A DNA stretch of 43,700 nt from Loigolactobacillus zhaoyuanensis. Its GTDB lineage: Bacteria > Bacillota > Bacilli > Lactobacillales > Lactobacillaceae. The notes below the pieces were generated by a model, which searched no databases, was not told the DNA's origin, and was given only the letters and a program-made list of their open reading frames with translations. Both the position numbers and the translations under genes were made by a program. The stretch spans positions 1-43,700 of the forward strand of contig NZ_RHOE01000018.1 in assembly GCF_003946385.1 (NCBI RefSeq), given 5' to 3'. This document shows, in pieces, positions 16,801 through 25,830 of this stretch; the first letter of the stretch is position 1; every line of letters begins with the position of its first letter.

Positions 16801-16827
16801 AAAAAGGGTGATTTTTGCTCCTTTTTC
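16801..16827 (+). terminator. Probable terminator after priA
   Basis: AAAAAGG pairs with CCTTTTT across a 12-nt loop, giving an A-rich/T-rich hairpin about 50 nt after priA. The stem is short, so efficiency may be low. Confidence 0.5.
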
Positions 16828-16863
16828 AGCCCATTCAGTAAAAGACAGAAAGAGGGGGAGTCT

Positions 16864-17811
16864 ATGACTTCAATCGTATTTATGGGGACGCCTGAGTTTT
16901 CGGCGCCAATTTTGGAAAGTTTACTCACTAACGACTATCAAGTACTAGCAGTCGTGACTCAGCCGGATCGGCCAGTTGGGCGGAAGCACGTTTTAACGCC
17001 TTCACCAGTAAAAAAAGTGGCAGTAGCCCACCAGGTCCCTGTTTTGCAGCCGGAAAAATTAAGCGGTAGCCCAGAAGCAGACCAAGTGGTGGCGTTAGCA
17101 CCAGATTTGATCGTCACCGCAGCTTTTGGCCAGTTTTTACCTAAAAAGGTGCTGGCGGCTGCTAAAATTGCTGCCATTAACGTGCACGCGTCATTATTAC
17201 CCAAGTATCGTGGCGGCGCGCCGATTCAGTACGCCTTACTAAATGGCGAGACTGAAACTGGCGTGACGATCATGAATATGGTCATGAAAATGGATGCCGG
17301 CGATATTTTACGTCAAGCTAAGTTGCCGATCACCGCTGCCGACGATAACGGCACTTTGTTCGCCAAGCTGAGCCAAGTCGGCGAAAAGCTGTTGTTAGCG
17401 ACTTTGCCTGATTTACTAGCCGGCAAGATCACGCCCCAACCACAGGATGAAAGCCAAGTCACTTTTTCACCTACGATTAAACCTGGCGAAGAACAAGTGA
17501 CACTAGATATGTCCGCCAAGGCGATCGATTTTAAAGTGCGCGCACTACGGCCACAACCAGGGGCGTTTGTTAAAATTGCTGGACAACGGACGAAGCTGTG
17601 GCAAGTACAGCCAAGCGCTGAGTCAACTAATTTAGCCGCTGGCCATGTGGCGGTGCTCAGTAAGCATCAATTAGGTGTGGCTACAGCGGACCACAAAGTG
17701 CTTTACATTGATGAAATTCAACCAGCCGGTAAGGCAAAAATGACCATCACAGCGTATTTAAACGGCCAGGGACATGGCCTTAAGGAAGGGCAACCACTCA
17801 TTGAAGACTAA
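16864..17811 (+). CDS. fmt: Methionyl-tRNA formyltransferase
   Basis: The 315-residue enzyme formylates initiator Met-tRNA with 10-formyltetrahydrofolate. It begins IVFMGTPEFSAPILESL and carries the catalytic Asn, His and Asp in INVHASLLPKYRGGAP and VMKMDAGDI; the C-terminal domain (KVRALRPQPGAFV) binds tRNA. A GAGGGGGAG site precedes ATG at 16864. It overlaps rsmB by 11 nt. FolD, encoded at 4497-5348, supplies the folate pool used here. Confidence 0.96.
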   Translation: MTSIVFMGTPEFSAPILESLLTNDYQVLAVVTQPDRPVGRKHVLTPSPVKKVAVAHQVPVLQPEKLSGSPEADQVVALAPDLIVTAAFGQFLPKKVLAAAKIAAINVHASLLPKYRGGAPIQYALLNGETETGVTIMNMVMKMDAGDILRQAKLPITAADDNGTLFAKLSQVGEKLLLATLPDLLAGKITPQPQDESQVTFSPTIKPGEEQVTLDMSAKAIDFKVRALRPQPGAFVKIAGQRTKLWQVQPSAESTNLAAGHVAVLSKHQLGVATADHKVLYIDEIQPAGKAKMTITAYLNGQGHGLKEGQPLIED

Positions 17812-19153
17812 CATTAAGCATTCACCGCGATATTTAGCGGTTAAATTATTAGACCGCGTTGCCGATTCTGGCAGTTACGCCAACATTACATTGGATCAAA
17901 CGATTGAAAAAGAACAATTGCAGCCAGCTGACGCCAGTTTACTGACCAATTTGGTTTACGGCGTGATCCAGCGCCAATTAACCTTGGATTTTTATTTAAA
18001 GCCATTTATCAAAAAGCCGCAACGCTTAGAGCGCTGGGCCCGACAAAACTTACGGGTCGCCGTCTACCAAATGGTTTATTTGGATAAGATCCCTAATCGC
18101 GCTATTTTCTACGAGGCCACCGAAATTGCCAAAAAAATGGGTAATAGTGGTGTCGCCGGCTTAATGACGGCGATTTTACGCCAAATTGAACGCAAGGGTG
18201 TCCCGCAGCTGACCACGATCAGTGATCCACTGACTCAGTTAAGTATCAGCGCCAGCGTGCCCCAATGGCTAGTCGCAAAGCTAACTGACCAATTAGGTTT
18301 GGAGAAGACGCAGGCTATTTTGACAACGATCAATCAACCAGCAGCGGCTTCAATTCGGGTCAACACTGCGATCGCAACGGTGGCTGAAGTTCAATCTGAA
18401 TTGGCGGAGCTTGATTTAGACACTGAACCTAGTGAAATTTCGCCGGTCGGCTTAGTCCGTCGGGGTGGCTTTTTAGCGGGGACCACCGCTTTTGCCTACG
18501 GACAGTATACGGTCCAAGATGAGAGCTCAATGTTAGTGGCTGCCAGTATGCAGATCGAACCACAGCATCAAGTATTGGATGCTTGCGCTGCGCCTGGAGG
18601 CAAGACTACCCACATCGCCAGTTATTTATCAGCAGAAGCTGGCGGTCACGTCGAGGCTTTTGACTTGCACCCCCATAAAGTTAAGCTGATCAAAGATAAT
18701 GCTAAACGATTGCACGTGGCGGATGTTGTTACGGCACGCGCTTTTGATGCCCGTAAAATTCGTGACGTGGTGGCTAACAAGTCATTTGATCGGGTATTAG
18801 TCGATGCGCCTTGCTCTGGGCTAGGCCTAATGCGCCGGAAACCAGAGATCAAATACGCCCGCCAACCAGAAGATTTGCTGAATTTGCAGAAAATTCAATT
18901 AGAAATTCTAGAAAGTGTCGCGATTAAAGTCAAACTTGGTGGCATTTTAACCTATAGTACGTGTACAATTGTTAATGAAGAAAATCAGGATGTGATCCAG
19001 CAGTTTCTCGCAAAACATGCGGAGTTCGAGCTGATCCCAGTGCATACGGATAAAGAGCTTAAAGTGGCGACTACGCCATATTTGCGCTTATATCCAGATG
19101 ATTATGGGACTGACGGCTTCTTCATTTGCAATCTGAAACGGAAAATGAGGTAA
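17801..19153 (+). CDS. rsmB: 16S rRNA (cytosine-967-C5)-methyltransferase
   Basis: The 450-residue protein has a NusB-like N-terminal RNA-binding domain and a C-terminal methyltransferase. The SAM motif is LDACAAPGGKTTHIA; the two cysteines of the m5C mechanism are in DAPCSGLG and YSTCT. It modifies C967 of 16S rRNA. TTG at 17801 (LKTNIKHSPRYLAVKLL) lies 11 nt after AAGGAAGG, inside the end of fmt; longer starts would run far into fmt. The gene continues into stp after 5 nt. Confidence 0.94.
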   Translation: MKTNIKHSPRYLAVKLLDRVADSGSYANITLDQTIEKEQLQPADASLLTNLVYGVIQRQLTLDFYLKPFIKKPQRLERWARQNLRVAVYQMVYLDKIPNRAIFYEATEIAKKMGNSGVAGLMTAILRQIERKGVPQLTTISDPLTQLSISASVPQWLVAKLTDQLGLEKTQAILTTINQPAAASIRVNTAIATVAEVQSELAELDLDTEPSEISPVGLVRRGGFLAGTTAFAYGQYTVQDESSMLVAASMQIEPQHQVLDACAAPGGKTTHIASYLSAEAGGHVEAFDLHPHKVKLIKDNAKRLHVADVVTARAFDARKIRDVVANKSFDRVLVDAPCSGLGLMRRKPEIKYARQPEDLLNLQKIQLEILESVAIKVKLGGILTYSTCTIVNEENQDVIQQFLAKHAEFELIPVHTDKELKVATTPYLRLYPDDYGTDGFFICNLKRKMR

Positions 19154-19158
19154 CAGGG

Positions 19159-19905
19159 ATGAAATTCGCTTACCGGACGGATGTTGGCCAACGGCGAGCC
19201 AACAACGAAGATTATGTAAGCGTCTATCAAAATATAGCTGGGGTCCAATTCGCGATCGTTGCGGACGGTATGGGTGGTCACTTGGGTGGTGACGTGGCTT
19301 CAGCCATGGCCGTTTTACATATTGGCTATGATTTTGAGCAGACCGAGTTTGATAAGATCGAACCGATCATTTCGTGGTTGGTAGCAGAATTACAGAAAGA
19401 AAATGAACATATTTTAAATAAGTCGCAACAGTACCCTGATCTGTCGGGGATGGGCACCACTTTTGTTGCGGCGATCTATTACCAAAATGAGTATATTATC
19501 GCTAATATCGGGGATAGTCGGGCGTATCTCTACCAAAATGCTAAGTTAAGTCAGCTGACCGAAGATCATTCGCTGGTCAACGAATTGGTTAAGCATGGTC
19601 AGATCAGTGCCGAGGCGGCGCGCCACCATCCGCAAAAAAACATTATCACGCGGACGTTAGGCGTTTCTGAACAGGCGGATGCCGATGTGGTCGTTCGCCG
19701 CGCCCAACATGGTGATTACATCTTGTTGTGTTCCGATGGCTTGACCAATATGGTGACCGATGCCGAGATCAGTGATATCTTAGCCAGTCCGCGTTCATTA
19801 GAATTAAAGTGCCAAGCCCTAATTGATCAGGCTAATGCCGCTGGCGGCCTGGATAATATTACGGCGTTACTACTATATGAGGATCGTGGGGTGGCCGCAC
19901 AATGA
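19159..19905 (+). CDS. stp: PP2C-type Ser/Thr protein phosphatase
   Basis: The 248-residue metal-dependent phosphatase begins KFAYRTDVGQRRANNED and contains VADGMGGHLGGDVAS, NIGDSRAYLY, SDGLTNMV and GGLDNITALL, which carry the Asp residues that bind manganese or magnesium. It reverses phosphorylation by the adjacent kinase PrkC. ATG at 19159 follows GAGG by 8 nt. Its stop overlaps the kinase start in ATGA, so both proteins are made together. The same protein is called PrpC in Bacillus. Confidence 0.95.
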   Translation: MKFAYRTDVGQRRANNEDYVSVYQNIAGVQFAIVADGMGGHLGGDVASAMAVLHIGYDFEQTEFDKIEPIISWLVAELQKENEHILNKSQQYPDLSGMGTTFVAAIYYQNEYIIANIGDSRAYLYQNAKLSQLTEDHSLVNELVKHGQISAEAARHHPQKNIITRTLGVSEQADADVVVRRAQHGDYILLCSDGLTNMVTDAEISDILASPRSLELKCQALIDQANAAGGLDNITALLLYEDRGVAAQ

Positions 19906-21635
19906 TGGAAGCAGGATATAAATTAGGCGGTCGCTATCGCGTGATCCGTCCAGTCGGCGAAGGTGGCATGGCCAACGTTTATTTGGCGCAAGATTTAATT
20001 CTTAATCGTGAAGTTGCAATCAAGGTGTTGCGGTTAGATCTGCAAAATGATCCCGATACGATCCGGCGTTTTCAGCGCGAAGAATTAGCAGCGACTGAAC
20101 TTGTTCACCCCAACATTGTGTCTGTGTATGACGTGGGTGAAGATAACGGCTTACAGTATATTGTTATGGAGTACGTTTCTGGCGCTGATCTGAAAGGCTA
20201 TATCGCTGCGCATTTTCCAATTTCATATGCGGAAGTTGTGCGGATGATGACCGAAATTTTAGCGGCAGTCCAACAAGCGCATGCACATGGCATTATCCAT
20301 CGCGATTTGAAGCCACAAAATATTTTAGTCGCGCCATCAGGGCATTTGAAGATCACTGATTTTGGGATCGCAGTGGCGCTATCAGAAAATTCGATCACGC
20401 AAACGAATTCAATGCTGGGCTCGGTGCATTATTTGTCGCCGGAGCAAGCGCGCGGTAGTATTGCTACGAAACAGTCCGATATCTATTCGTTGGGGATCAT
20501 TTTGTACGAAATGCTGACTGGTAAGGTGCCGTTTGAAGGCGAAACGGCAGTGAGTATTGCCTTAAAACACTTTCAAAATGAAATCCCTTCGGTGCGCAAA
20601 ATTGATGCCGGTATCCCGCAAGCATTGGAAAATGTTGTGCTGCGGGCAACGGCTAAAGAACCAAGTGAACGTTATGAATCAGTTGCGGCAATGACTGCGG
20701 ATCTAAAAACAACGCTATCGCCGTTACGGGTCGGTGAACCTAAGTTTGTTTCCCAAGTCAATAATGAAGAAACTAAAATATTGCCGCGCATTGATCCAGA
20801 ACAGTTTAATACGAGTTCAGCGGCACCAACGTCGGCAGCTACCAGCACTGCGGCTGCACCAACATCTGCAGCAACGACGCCACCGTCTGATAAAAATTTA
20901 CAAGCGCAGAAACAAAAACGGCCCCACCCTTGGATCATGATCGCCGGTTTATTAGTCGCAGCACTGATCATTATTGGTGGCTATTTCGTGGTTAACCAGT
21001 TGCGGCCCGTTGCAGTTCCTAATGTGACCGGCATGACCCAAAGTAAAGCTGAATCGACTTTGATTGCGGCGCAATTTAAGGTTGGCGCGACCACTAAAAA
21101 AAGTAGTGATCAAGTTCAAGCTGGCCGCGTGATCCAAACGACACCGGCGAAAAGCAAAAAAGCGAAGCACCGTTCTGTGGTTAAAATGCAGATCAGCACC
21201 GGCAAACAAGAATATGTTGTCAAAGATTATACCGAGCGTAGCTATGCAACGGTGGCGGCCCAACTAAAAAAAGCCGGCTTTAAAGTTAAGCGCACAACGA
21301 TCATTTCGCGGAGTTATGCTAACGGGCGGATCGTTCAACAAAGCTTAGATGCCGGCACCCGCGTGATTCCAAAAGGTAAGCGGATCACATTGACCGTCAG
21401 CGTCGGTGCCAGTGGGTTTAGTTTGCTCGACATGACAAATTGGTCACAGGCCAGTGTGCAGCAATATGCCGGCAGCATGGGGTTCACTTTGAATACGAAA
21501 TATGATTATTCATCTGCGGTACAAGCGGGTGCGGTGATGTCGCAATCACCAGCCGCTGGCACTGCCGTTGCCCGGGATGCTAAAATAACGGTCGTACTTT
21601 CCCGGGGGAGTCAAGCGGATGGCGCGCCAGATTGA
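19902..21635 (+). CDS. prkC: PASTA-domain Ser/Thr protein kinase PrkC/StkP-like
   Basis: The 577-residue protein has a cytoplasmic kinase domain (GEGGMANVY loop, Lys in EVAIKVL, HRDLKPQN, DFG, SPEQARG), an Ala/Ser/Thr-rich linker, one membrane helix at about 343-365 (WIMIAGLLVAALIIIGGYFV) and an outer part with three PASTA repeats starting VPNVTGMTQSKAE. PASTA kinases sense muropeptides or lipid II and control cell wall growth. It is translationally coupled to its phosphatase and precedes rsgA, the standard Firmicutes order. Confidence 0.95.
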   Translation: MMEAGYKLGGRYRVIRPVGEGGMANVYLAQDLILNREVAIKVLRLDLQNDPDTIRRFQREELAATELVHPNIVSVYDVGEDNGLQYIVMEYVSGADLKGYIAAHFPISYAEVVRMMTEILAAVQQAHAHGIIHRDLKPQNILVAPSGHLKITDFGIAVALSENSITQTNSMLGSVHYLSPEQARGSIATKQSDIYSLGIILYEMLTGKVPFEGETAVSIALKHFQNEIPSVRKIDAGIPQALENVVLRATAKEPSERYESVAAMTADLKTTLSPLRVGEPKFVSQVNNEETKILPRIDPEQFNTSSAAPTSAATSTAAAPTSAATTPPSDKNLQAQKQKRPHPWIMIAGLLVAALIIIGGYFVVNQLRPVAVPNVTGMTQSKAESTLIAAQFKVGATTKKSSDQVQAGRVIQTTPAKSKKAKHRSVVKMQISTGKQEYVVKDYTERSYATVAAQLKKAGFKVKRTTIISRSYANGRIVQQSLDAGTRVIPKGKRITLTVSVGASGFSLLDMTNWSQASVQQYAGSMGFTLNTKYDYSSAVQAGAVMSQSPAAGTAVARDAKITVVLSRGSQADGAPD

Positions 21636-21679
21636 TGGCGCAGCATTTAGTTTAGTCAATAAGATTTGGAGGCGAAAGT

Positions 21680-22585
21680 TTGGCACAAGGACAGATCCGT
21701 AAAGCGCTAAGTGGCTTTTATTATGTTTATTCAGATCAGCAAACGTTTCAAACGCGTGGTCGTGGTAATTTCCGTAAACGCAACTTAACGCCGTTGGTTG
21801 GCGATTACGTTGAATTTGAAAGCACCAATCAAGCGGAAGGCTACGTTTTAGAGCTATTACCGCGTAAAAATGCTTTGGTGCGGCCACAAGTGGTCAATGT
21901 TGATCAGGCAGTCGTGGTGACGTCTTGCGTTAAGCCTAATTTTTCCAGTAATTTGTTGGATCGTTTTTTGATGACTTTGGAACAGAAAAATATTCGGCCG
22001 TTGATTTATTTCACTAAAGGTGATTTATTGACCGCCGCTGCGCGCGAAGCTTTGGCGCCAATTGTGGCTTACTATGAAGGGCTCGGTTATCCGGTGTTTT
22101 TCGGAGCTGATCCTTTTGCTTCTGCACAAGTCCAACAACTGACGACTCATTTTGCTGATCAATTGACTGTCTTTATGGGCCAATCTGGTGCCGGTAAATC
22201 AACTTTACTGAATCATATCGATCCGGAATTACAGTTAAAAACGGCCGCTGTATCAGAAAGTCTGAGTCGAGGTAAACACACGACGCGCCACGTTGAATTA
22301 TTGCCGTTATTTGGCGGCTTAGTGGCAGATACGCCTGGCTTTTCTTCGCTAAACTTAAGTGAATTCGAGTTAACTGAATTACCGCAATTATTTCCTGAGT
22401 TTGTGGCGGCAGCAGTGGATTGTCGCTTTCGGGCTTGTCAGCATGATCAAGAACCTGGATGTGCGGTCAAACAGCAAGTCGAAGCTGGTCAGATCATGGC
22501 TAGTCGCTACGAAAACTATTTACAATTTCGCAGCGAGAAAAAAGCGGAAAAACCTAAATATAACGGAAAGCGAGGCAAAAAATAA
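21680..22585 (+). CDS. rsgA: Ribosome small subunit-dependent GTPase A
   Basis: The 301-residue protein is a circularly permuted GTPase. An OB-fold comes first (GDYVEFE), then the motifs in the order FTKGD (G4), GQSGAGKST (G1) and DTPGFSS (G3), followed by the zinc motif CRFRACQHDQEPGC with a conserved CxxxxC-H-C pattern. RsgA tests the late 30S subunit during assembly. TTG at 21680 lies 7 nt after TTGGAGG. It overlaps the rpe start by one base. Confidence 0.95.
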   Translation: MAQGQIRKALSGFYYVYSDQQTFQTRGRGNFRKRNLTPLVGDYVEFESTNQAEGYVLELLPRKNALVRPQVVNVDQAVVVTSCVKPNFSSNLLDRFLMTLEQKNIRPLIYFTKGDLLTAAAREALAPIVAYYEGLGYPVFFGADPFASAQVQQLTTHFADQLTVFMGQSGAGKSTLLNHIDPELQLKTAAVSESLSRGKHTTRHVELLPLFGGLVADTPGFSSLNLSEFELTELPQLFPEFVAAAVDCRFRACQHDQEPGCAVKQQVEAGQIMASRYENYLQFRSEKKAEKPKYNGKRGKK

Positions 22586-23244
22586 TGAAAATTGCACCTT
22601 CAATTTTAAATGCGGACTTTGCTAACTTGGCCCATGATGTCCAAGTCGTCGAGAACGGTGGCGCGGATTATTTACACGTTGATATCATGGATGGGCAGTT
22701 TGTACCGAATATTACTTTTGGCCCCAGCATGGTGGCAGCATTGCGGCCAGTAACTAAATTAGTGCTGGATTGTCATTTGATGATCGAAGCACCTGAACGT
22801 TTTGTGGCTGATTTTGCCAAAGCCGGCGCGGATATTTTAACGTTGCACGTTGAAAGTACACCGCACATCTACCGTGCTTTGCAAATGGTCAAGGCAGCAG
22901 GCGTTAAAGCTGGCGTAGTGGTCAATCCGGGGACACCATTAGAAATGATCAAAAATGTTTTGCCGTTAGTCGACCAAGTGTTAGTGATGACGGTCAATCC
23001 TGGTTTTGGTGGTCAAGAATTTTTGCCAGCTATGTTAAGCAAGGTTAAGCGCCTAGACCAATTACGCCAAACCAACGACTATCAGTTTGAAATCGAAGTC
23101 GATGGTGGGATCAGCAATGAGACGGTAAAGGCTTGTTCTGACGCAGGGACAGATGTCTTTGTTGCGGGTTCATACGTTTATGGTGCAGCTGATCCAGCGC
23201 AACAAATTCAGACTTTACGCAATATCGCCGCTAGCAATGACTGA
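22585..23244 (+). CDS. rpe: Ribulose-phosphate 3-epimerase
   Basis: The 219-residue TIM-barrel enzyme interconverts ribulose 5-phosphate and xylulose 5-phosphate in the pentose phosphate or phosphoketolase route. Metal and catalytic segments are visible: IAPSILNADF, LHVDIMDGQFVPNITFG, LDCHLMIE, MTVNPGFGGQ and EVDGGIS. The ATG overlaps the rsgA stop by 1 nt and its end overlaps thiN by 8 nt. Confidence 0.96.
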   Translation: MKIAPSILNADFANLAHDVQVVENGGADYLHVDIMDGQFVPNITFGPSMVAALRPVTKLVLDCHLMIEAPERFVADFAKAGADILTLHVESTPHIYRALQMVKAAGVKAGVVVNPGTPLEMIKNVLPLVDQVLVMTVNPGFGGQEFLPAMLSKVKRLDQLRQTNDYQFEIEVDGGISNETVKACSDAGTDVFVAGSYVYGAADPAQQIQTLRNIAASND

Positions 23245-23881
23245 GTTTAATTTATTAGCTGGTGGGCCGCCCGCATCATGGCCGGCAGACTTACCACAAA
23301 AAAAAGCCGCTCATTGGTTGGCGGCAGATCGTGGTGCATTGCGTTTATTAAAATTAGGCATCACGCCACAAATTGCTGTGGGCGATTTTGACTCATTGGC
23401 GCCAGCGGAATTAACGTTGTTGCAAAACCAAGTCACTGATATTCGTTATGCGGTTGCCGACAAGGATGAGACCGACACGGAGCTTGCGTTAGCGATCGCG
23501 TTGAACGAATTAAAAGCTACCCGCGTGACGTTATATGGTGCGACTGGCGGCCGTTTAGATCATTTATTAGACAATTTATTCATGTTATTGCAACCGCGTT
23601 TTCTGGCTGATTGTCAGCGCGTGCGGCTACTTGATCGGCAAAATAGTTTCCGGCTGTTTTTACCAGGGGTCCATACGATCACCCAGGAAAGCGGCCAGCA
23701 TTATTTGGCGTTTGCACCAATGACTGCGGTCACTGGCTTGACGCTTTATGACACGAAGTATCAATTAAGGGATGCAGATTTTTCGCAGCCAATTATGTTT
23801 GCCAGTAATCAATTTACTAAAAAAAGTGCCACCTTTAGTTTTCGAACTGGGGTAGTCGCAGTGGTTCAAAGTCATGACTAA
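23237..23881 (+). CDS. thiN: Thiamine pyrophosphokinase
   Basis: This 214-residue enzyme makes thiamine diphosphate from thiamine and ATP. It has AADRGALRLLKLGI, the Asp-rich AVGDFDSL, DKDETDTELAL and GATGGRLDHLLDN motifs. ATG at 23237 lies inside the end of rpe and gives the normal length; a TTG at 23153 in frame would run 28 residues into rpe. rsgA-rpe-thiN is the conserved Firmicutes order. A near-perfect bidirectional terminator follows. Confidence 0.94.
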   Translation: MTEFNLLAGGPPASWPADLPQKKAAHWLAADRGALRLLKLGITPQIAVGDFDSLAPAELTLLQNQVTDIRYAVADKDETDTELALAIALNELKATRVTLYGATGGRLDHLLDNLFMLLQPRFLADCQRVRLLDRQNSFRLFLPGVHTITQESGQHYLAFAPMTAVTGLTLYDTKYQLRDADFSQPIMFASNQFTKKSATFSFRTGVVAVVQSHD

Positions 23882-23886
23882 AACAA

Positions 23887-23917
23887 AAAGAGCCTAGGCG
23901 ATCGCCTAAGCTCTTTT
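23887..23917. terminator. Bidirectional terminator between thiN and rpmB
   Basis: A 30-nt palindrome with one mismatch (AAAGAGCCTAGGCG then its complement) lies between the convergent genes, with A-rich and T-rich flanks. Confidence 0.9.
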
Positions 23918-23934
23918 CTTATCGTCTAATTTAA

Positions 23935-24120
23935 TTAAACGCGCGTAACCTTACCGGATTTTAATGTCCGTGCAGAGATCCATACACGTTTTGGTTTGCC
24001 ATCAACTAGGATGCGCACTTTTTGCAAGTTTGCTTTCCAGCTACGACGGCTATGGTTTAACGCGTGTGAACGCTTGTTACCGAAGGTTGTCCCTTTGCCG
24101 GTAATGAAATCTTTAGCCAT
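23935..24120 (-). CDS. rpmB: 50S ribosomal protein L28
   Basis: The 61-residue protein contains [18 protein letters not shown] and [14 protein letters not shown], typical of L28. It has no cysteines, so it is the zinc-free form. GGGAGGAC precedes the ATG on the minus strand. It is a single-gene unit convergent with thiN. Confidence 0.95.
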   Translation of the reverse strand: MAKDFITGKGTTFGNKRSHALNHSRRSWKANLQKVRILVDGKPKRVWISARTLKSGKVTRV

Positions 24121-24176
24121 GTTCTAGTCCTCCCTTAAGCATTTTTACATGCTGCTCGTTAATACTTACCTGATAT

Positions 24177-24205
24177 AATTTATCATAATGAGCCCGCGAT
24201 TGCAA
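24177..24205 (-). promoter_or_regulatory. Candidate promoter of rpmB
   Basis: On the minus strand TTGCAA (24200-24205) and TAAATT (24177-24182) are 17 nt apart; a TATGAT nearby is a better -10 but is spaced too closely. Confidence 0.35.
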
Positions 24206-24265
24206 TACTTTTCTTTCAAGTAAATTTGCTTGACAGCAAGTAAATAATTGGGCCAGTTGCGGCTA

Positions 24266-24289
24266 ATTTATGATTTAAATGTCATAAAT
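24266..24289. repeat. Hairpin in the space upstream of rpmB
   Basis: ATTTATGA and TCATAAAT form a perfect 8-bp stem with an 8-nt loop. It lies between the unknown minus-strand gene and rpmB. It may end or stabilise the upstream transcript, although no T run follows on the minus strand. Confidence 0.4.
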
Positions 24290-24328
24290 CAAGTTCTAAA
24301 TTGACCGTCAGCACAAAATTAACAACGC

Positions 24329-24847
24329 TTATAGGCGGATCTTTGGCTGAACTAATTTCTGCATGGTAATGGTCGAAGTAAGCTCAGAATCAGCACGACA
24401 ATCTAAACTGCGCCAGAAACTATCTTTTTTGCCGGGATCAGGAAACTGGAGGATCTCTAATTGCGGCTGCTGGGCAAATTCGGCCGCACAGCGCCAAGCT
24501 TTTTTGCCCAATAAAAGTAACTTGATTTGATCATTCGGGTGTTGGGCAATGAAGTCGTGTAATTCAACAGTTTCACGAGCTAAAGCAAAATAAATATTAT
24601 GCTGTTTAAAGTGGCGTAATAATTGCCGCGGTGTGAAATTTCGTTCTAAATGGCGCAGCTTGGCTTCGATCTGTGGTTGACCCAGCAAGTAAGCCATTAG
24701 GCGACGATACGGCTTAGCCGCTAAACTTAGCGGCGTCGGAATGAAGGCTGCAGTGGTAAAGGGATAGTGAGTCACGTTTTCTGTGGCCGTGTAGTCGGCG
24801 GTTGCTTGATACTTTTTACTACCGACGATCAATGTGATAGTAGTCAT
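24329..24847 (-). CDS. Hypothetical protein, possibly uracil-DNA-glycosylase-like
   Basis: I do not recognise this 172-residue protein with certainty. It starts MTTITLIVGSKKYQATADY and has IKLLLLGKKAWRCAAEFA followed by LEILQFPDPGKK. A hydrophobic strand ending in LGKKAW and then a proline-containing segment is reminiscent of the second half of uracil-DNA glycosylase folds, but the classical motifs are not clear, so this is a weak inference. ACGGAGG supports ATG at 24847; a start at 24910 lacks a site. Confidence 0.6.
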   Translation of the reverse strand: MTTITLIVGSKKYQATADYTATENVTHYPFTTAAFIPTPLSLAAKPYRRLMAYLLGQPQIEAKLRHLERNFTPRQLLRHFKQHNIYFALARETVELHDFIAQHPNDQIKLLLLGKKAWRCAAEFAQQPQLEILQFPDPGKKDSFWRSLDCRADSELTSTITMQKLVQPKIRL

Positions 24848-25069
24848 AAGAGTACCTCCGTTTACTTTTAGCATAAAAGCAAAGGTGGTAGTGATGCAAT
24901 AAATACGCAATTTAATGGTAAAATAATAAGGACAGGCCGAGGATAACTTTTCAATGGTTTCCGGCTATGATAGAATGGCGTGTAGAAGTTTTTTTAATGA
25001 CGTGGTGCTGATTTGATTTGAATGCCAGTCGGCACACATGCCCAGAGTAAAAATGAGGAGGTTCTTTTA

Positions 25070-25432
25070 ATGGCTGTGCACATTAAAACCCAATACGGTA
25101 CGATCGATATTGCTAACGCGGTAATTGCTACAGTTGTCGGTGGCGCGGCAACGGATGTTTATGGCATTATCGGAATGGCAAGCAAAAATCAAATACGCGA
25201 TAACTTAAACGATATTTTACGCAAAGAAAATTACGCACGTGGCGTCGTTGTGCGCCAAGAAGATAACGGTGTCGCCATCGATGTTTATATTATTGTTGGT
25301 TACGGCACTAAGATCTCTGAGGTTTGCCGCAACGTCCAAGCTAAAGTGAAGTACAATTTGGAGACCATGCTAGGCGTCACGGCTAATTCGGTCAACGTCT
25401 TAGTTCAAGGTGTCCGCGTGTTAGCCGACTAA
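25070..25432 (+). CDS. Asp23/Gls24 family protein (YloU-like)
   Basis: The 120-residue protein has the Asp23 fold: IKTQYGTIDIANAVIATVVGG, DVYGIIGMASKN, GVAIDVYIIVGYG and NSVNVLVQGVRVL. It lies directly before fakA, as yloU lies before yloV in Bacillus, which suggests a link to fatty acid kinase or envelope lipid supply; the biochemistry is unknown. GAGGAGG at 25055-25061 supports ATG at 25070 rather than 25022. Here the two genes are separated by a terminator and a repeat cluster. Confidence 0.92.
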   Translation: MAVHIKTQYGTIDIANAVIATVVGGAATDVYGIIGMASKNQIRDNLNDILRKENYARGVVVRQEDNGVAIDVYIIVGYGTKISEVCRNVQAKVKYNLETMLGVTANSVNVLVQGVRVLAD

Positions 25433-25505
25433 ACTAGGCAACTAAATGGATTCAAGTACACAATTAAAAATATAATTTAACTAAAATTAGACGCAAAAAT
25501 GGACT

Positions 25506-25565
25506 AAAAAGGGCAGATGCTTCTATCTAGTTAGGCTAGGTTCCAGCAGCGAAGTGCCTTTTTTT
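25506..25565 (+). terminator. Terminator after the Asp23-family gene
   Basis: AAAAAGGGCA pairs with TGCCTTTTT (one bulged G), extended by CTTC/GAAG inside, with a long loop and a T run ending at 25565. Confidence 0.75.
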
Positions 25566-25635
25566 GCACGCTATCAGGTGACTACGAATATAGGCCAACT
25601 TAAGAGAATGAATAACCCTTGTTCGTGAAGTAGAG

Positions 25636-25721
25636 CCATGTTTCAACTTAGCGGTCTTCGCTATAGTTGAATGGACATCGCCCGCAACATAAAAATTAAT
25701 TAACGGTTCTAAGTTAATTAA
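25636..25721 (-). repeat. Structured hairpin motif, copy 1
   Basis: Read on the minus strand: P1 stem TTAATTAAC/GTTAATTAA with loop TTAGAACC (25696-25721), then linker GTTGCGGGCGATGTC, then P2 CCAT/ATGG (25636-25674) enclosing TCAACT/AGTTGA and AGCG/CGCT with loop AAGAC. It shares linker, loop core and fold with the copies at 25746-25830 and 32237-32323. It may be a structured RNA or a mobile hairpin element. Confidence 0.75.
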
Positions 25722-25745
25722 TAAACCCTTGTTCGTGAAGTAGAG

Positions 25746-25830
25746 CCATGCTTCTTGCGGCACGGTTTTTGCCACAAGAATGGACATCGCCCGCAACATA
25801 GAAATTAATTAACGGTTCTAAGTTAATTAA
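25746..25830 (-). repeat. Structured hairpin motif, copy 2
   Basis: Read on the minus strand: P1 (25805-25830) is identical to copy 1, the linker is GTTGCGGGCGATGTC, and P2 (25746-25783) is CCAT/ATGG enclosing TCTTG/CAAGA and GGCA/TGCC with loop AAAACCG. All P2 inner pairs differ from copy 1 yet stay paired. Confidence 0.75.

Noticed and set aside
24291-24320. A fourth copy of the AGAAC-loop motif on the minus strand (TCAA-TTTAGAAC-TTGA)
   Set aside because: The stem is only 4 bp and neither the GGGCGWTGTC linker nor a P2 helix follows.
24911-25069. Clear promoter before the Asp23-family gene at 25070
   Set aside because: TATGAT and TAGAAT occur near 24966-24976, but no -35 at a good distance could be identified, so no feature is claimed.
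25536-25799. Minus-strand open frame of 87 codons across the repeat array
   Set aside because: It exists because the repeat units have few stops. It has no ribosome binding site, and the hairpin differences would change its residues without a protein-like pattern.
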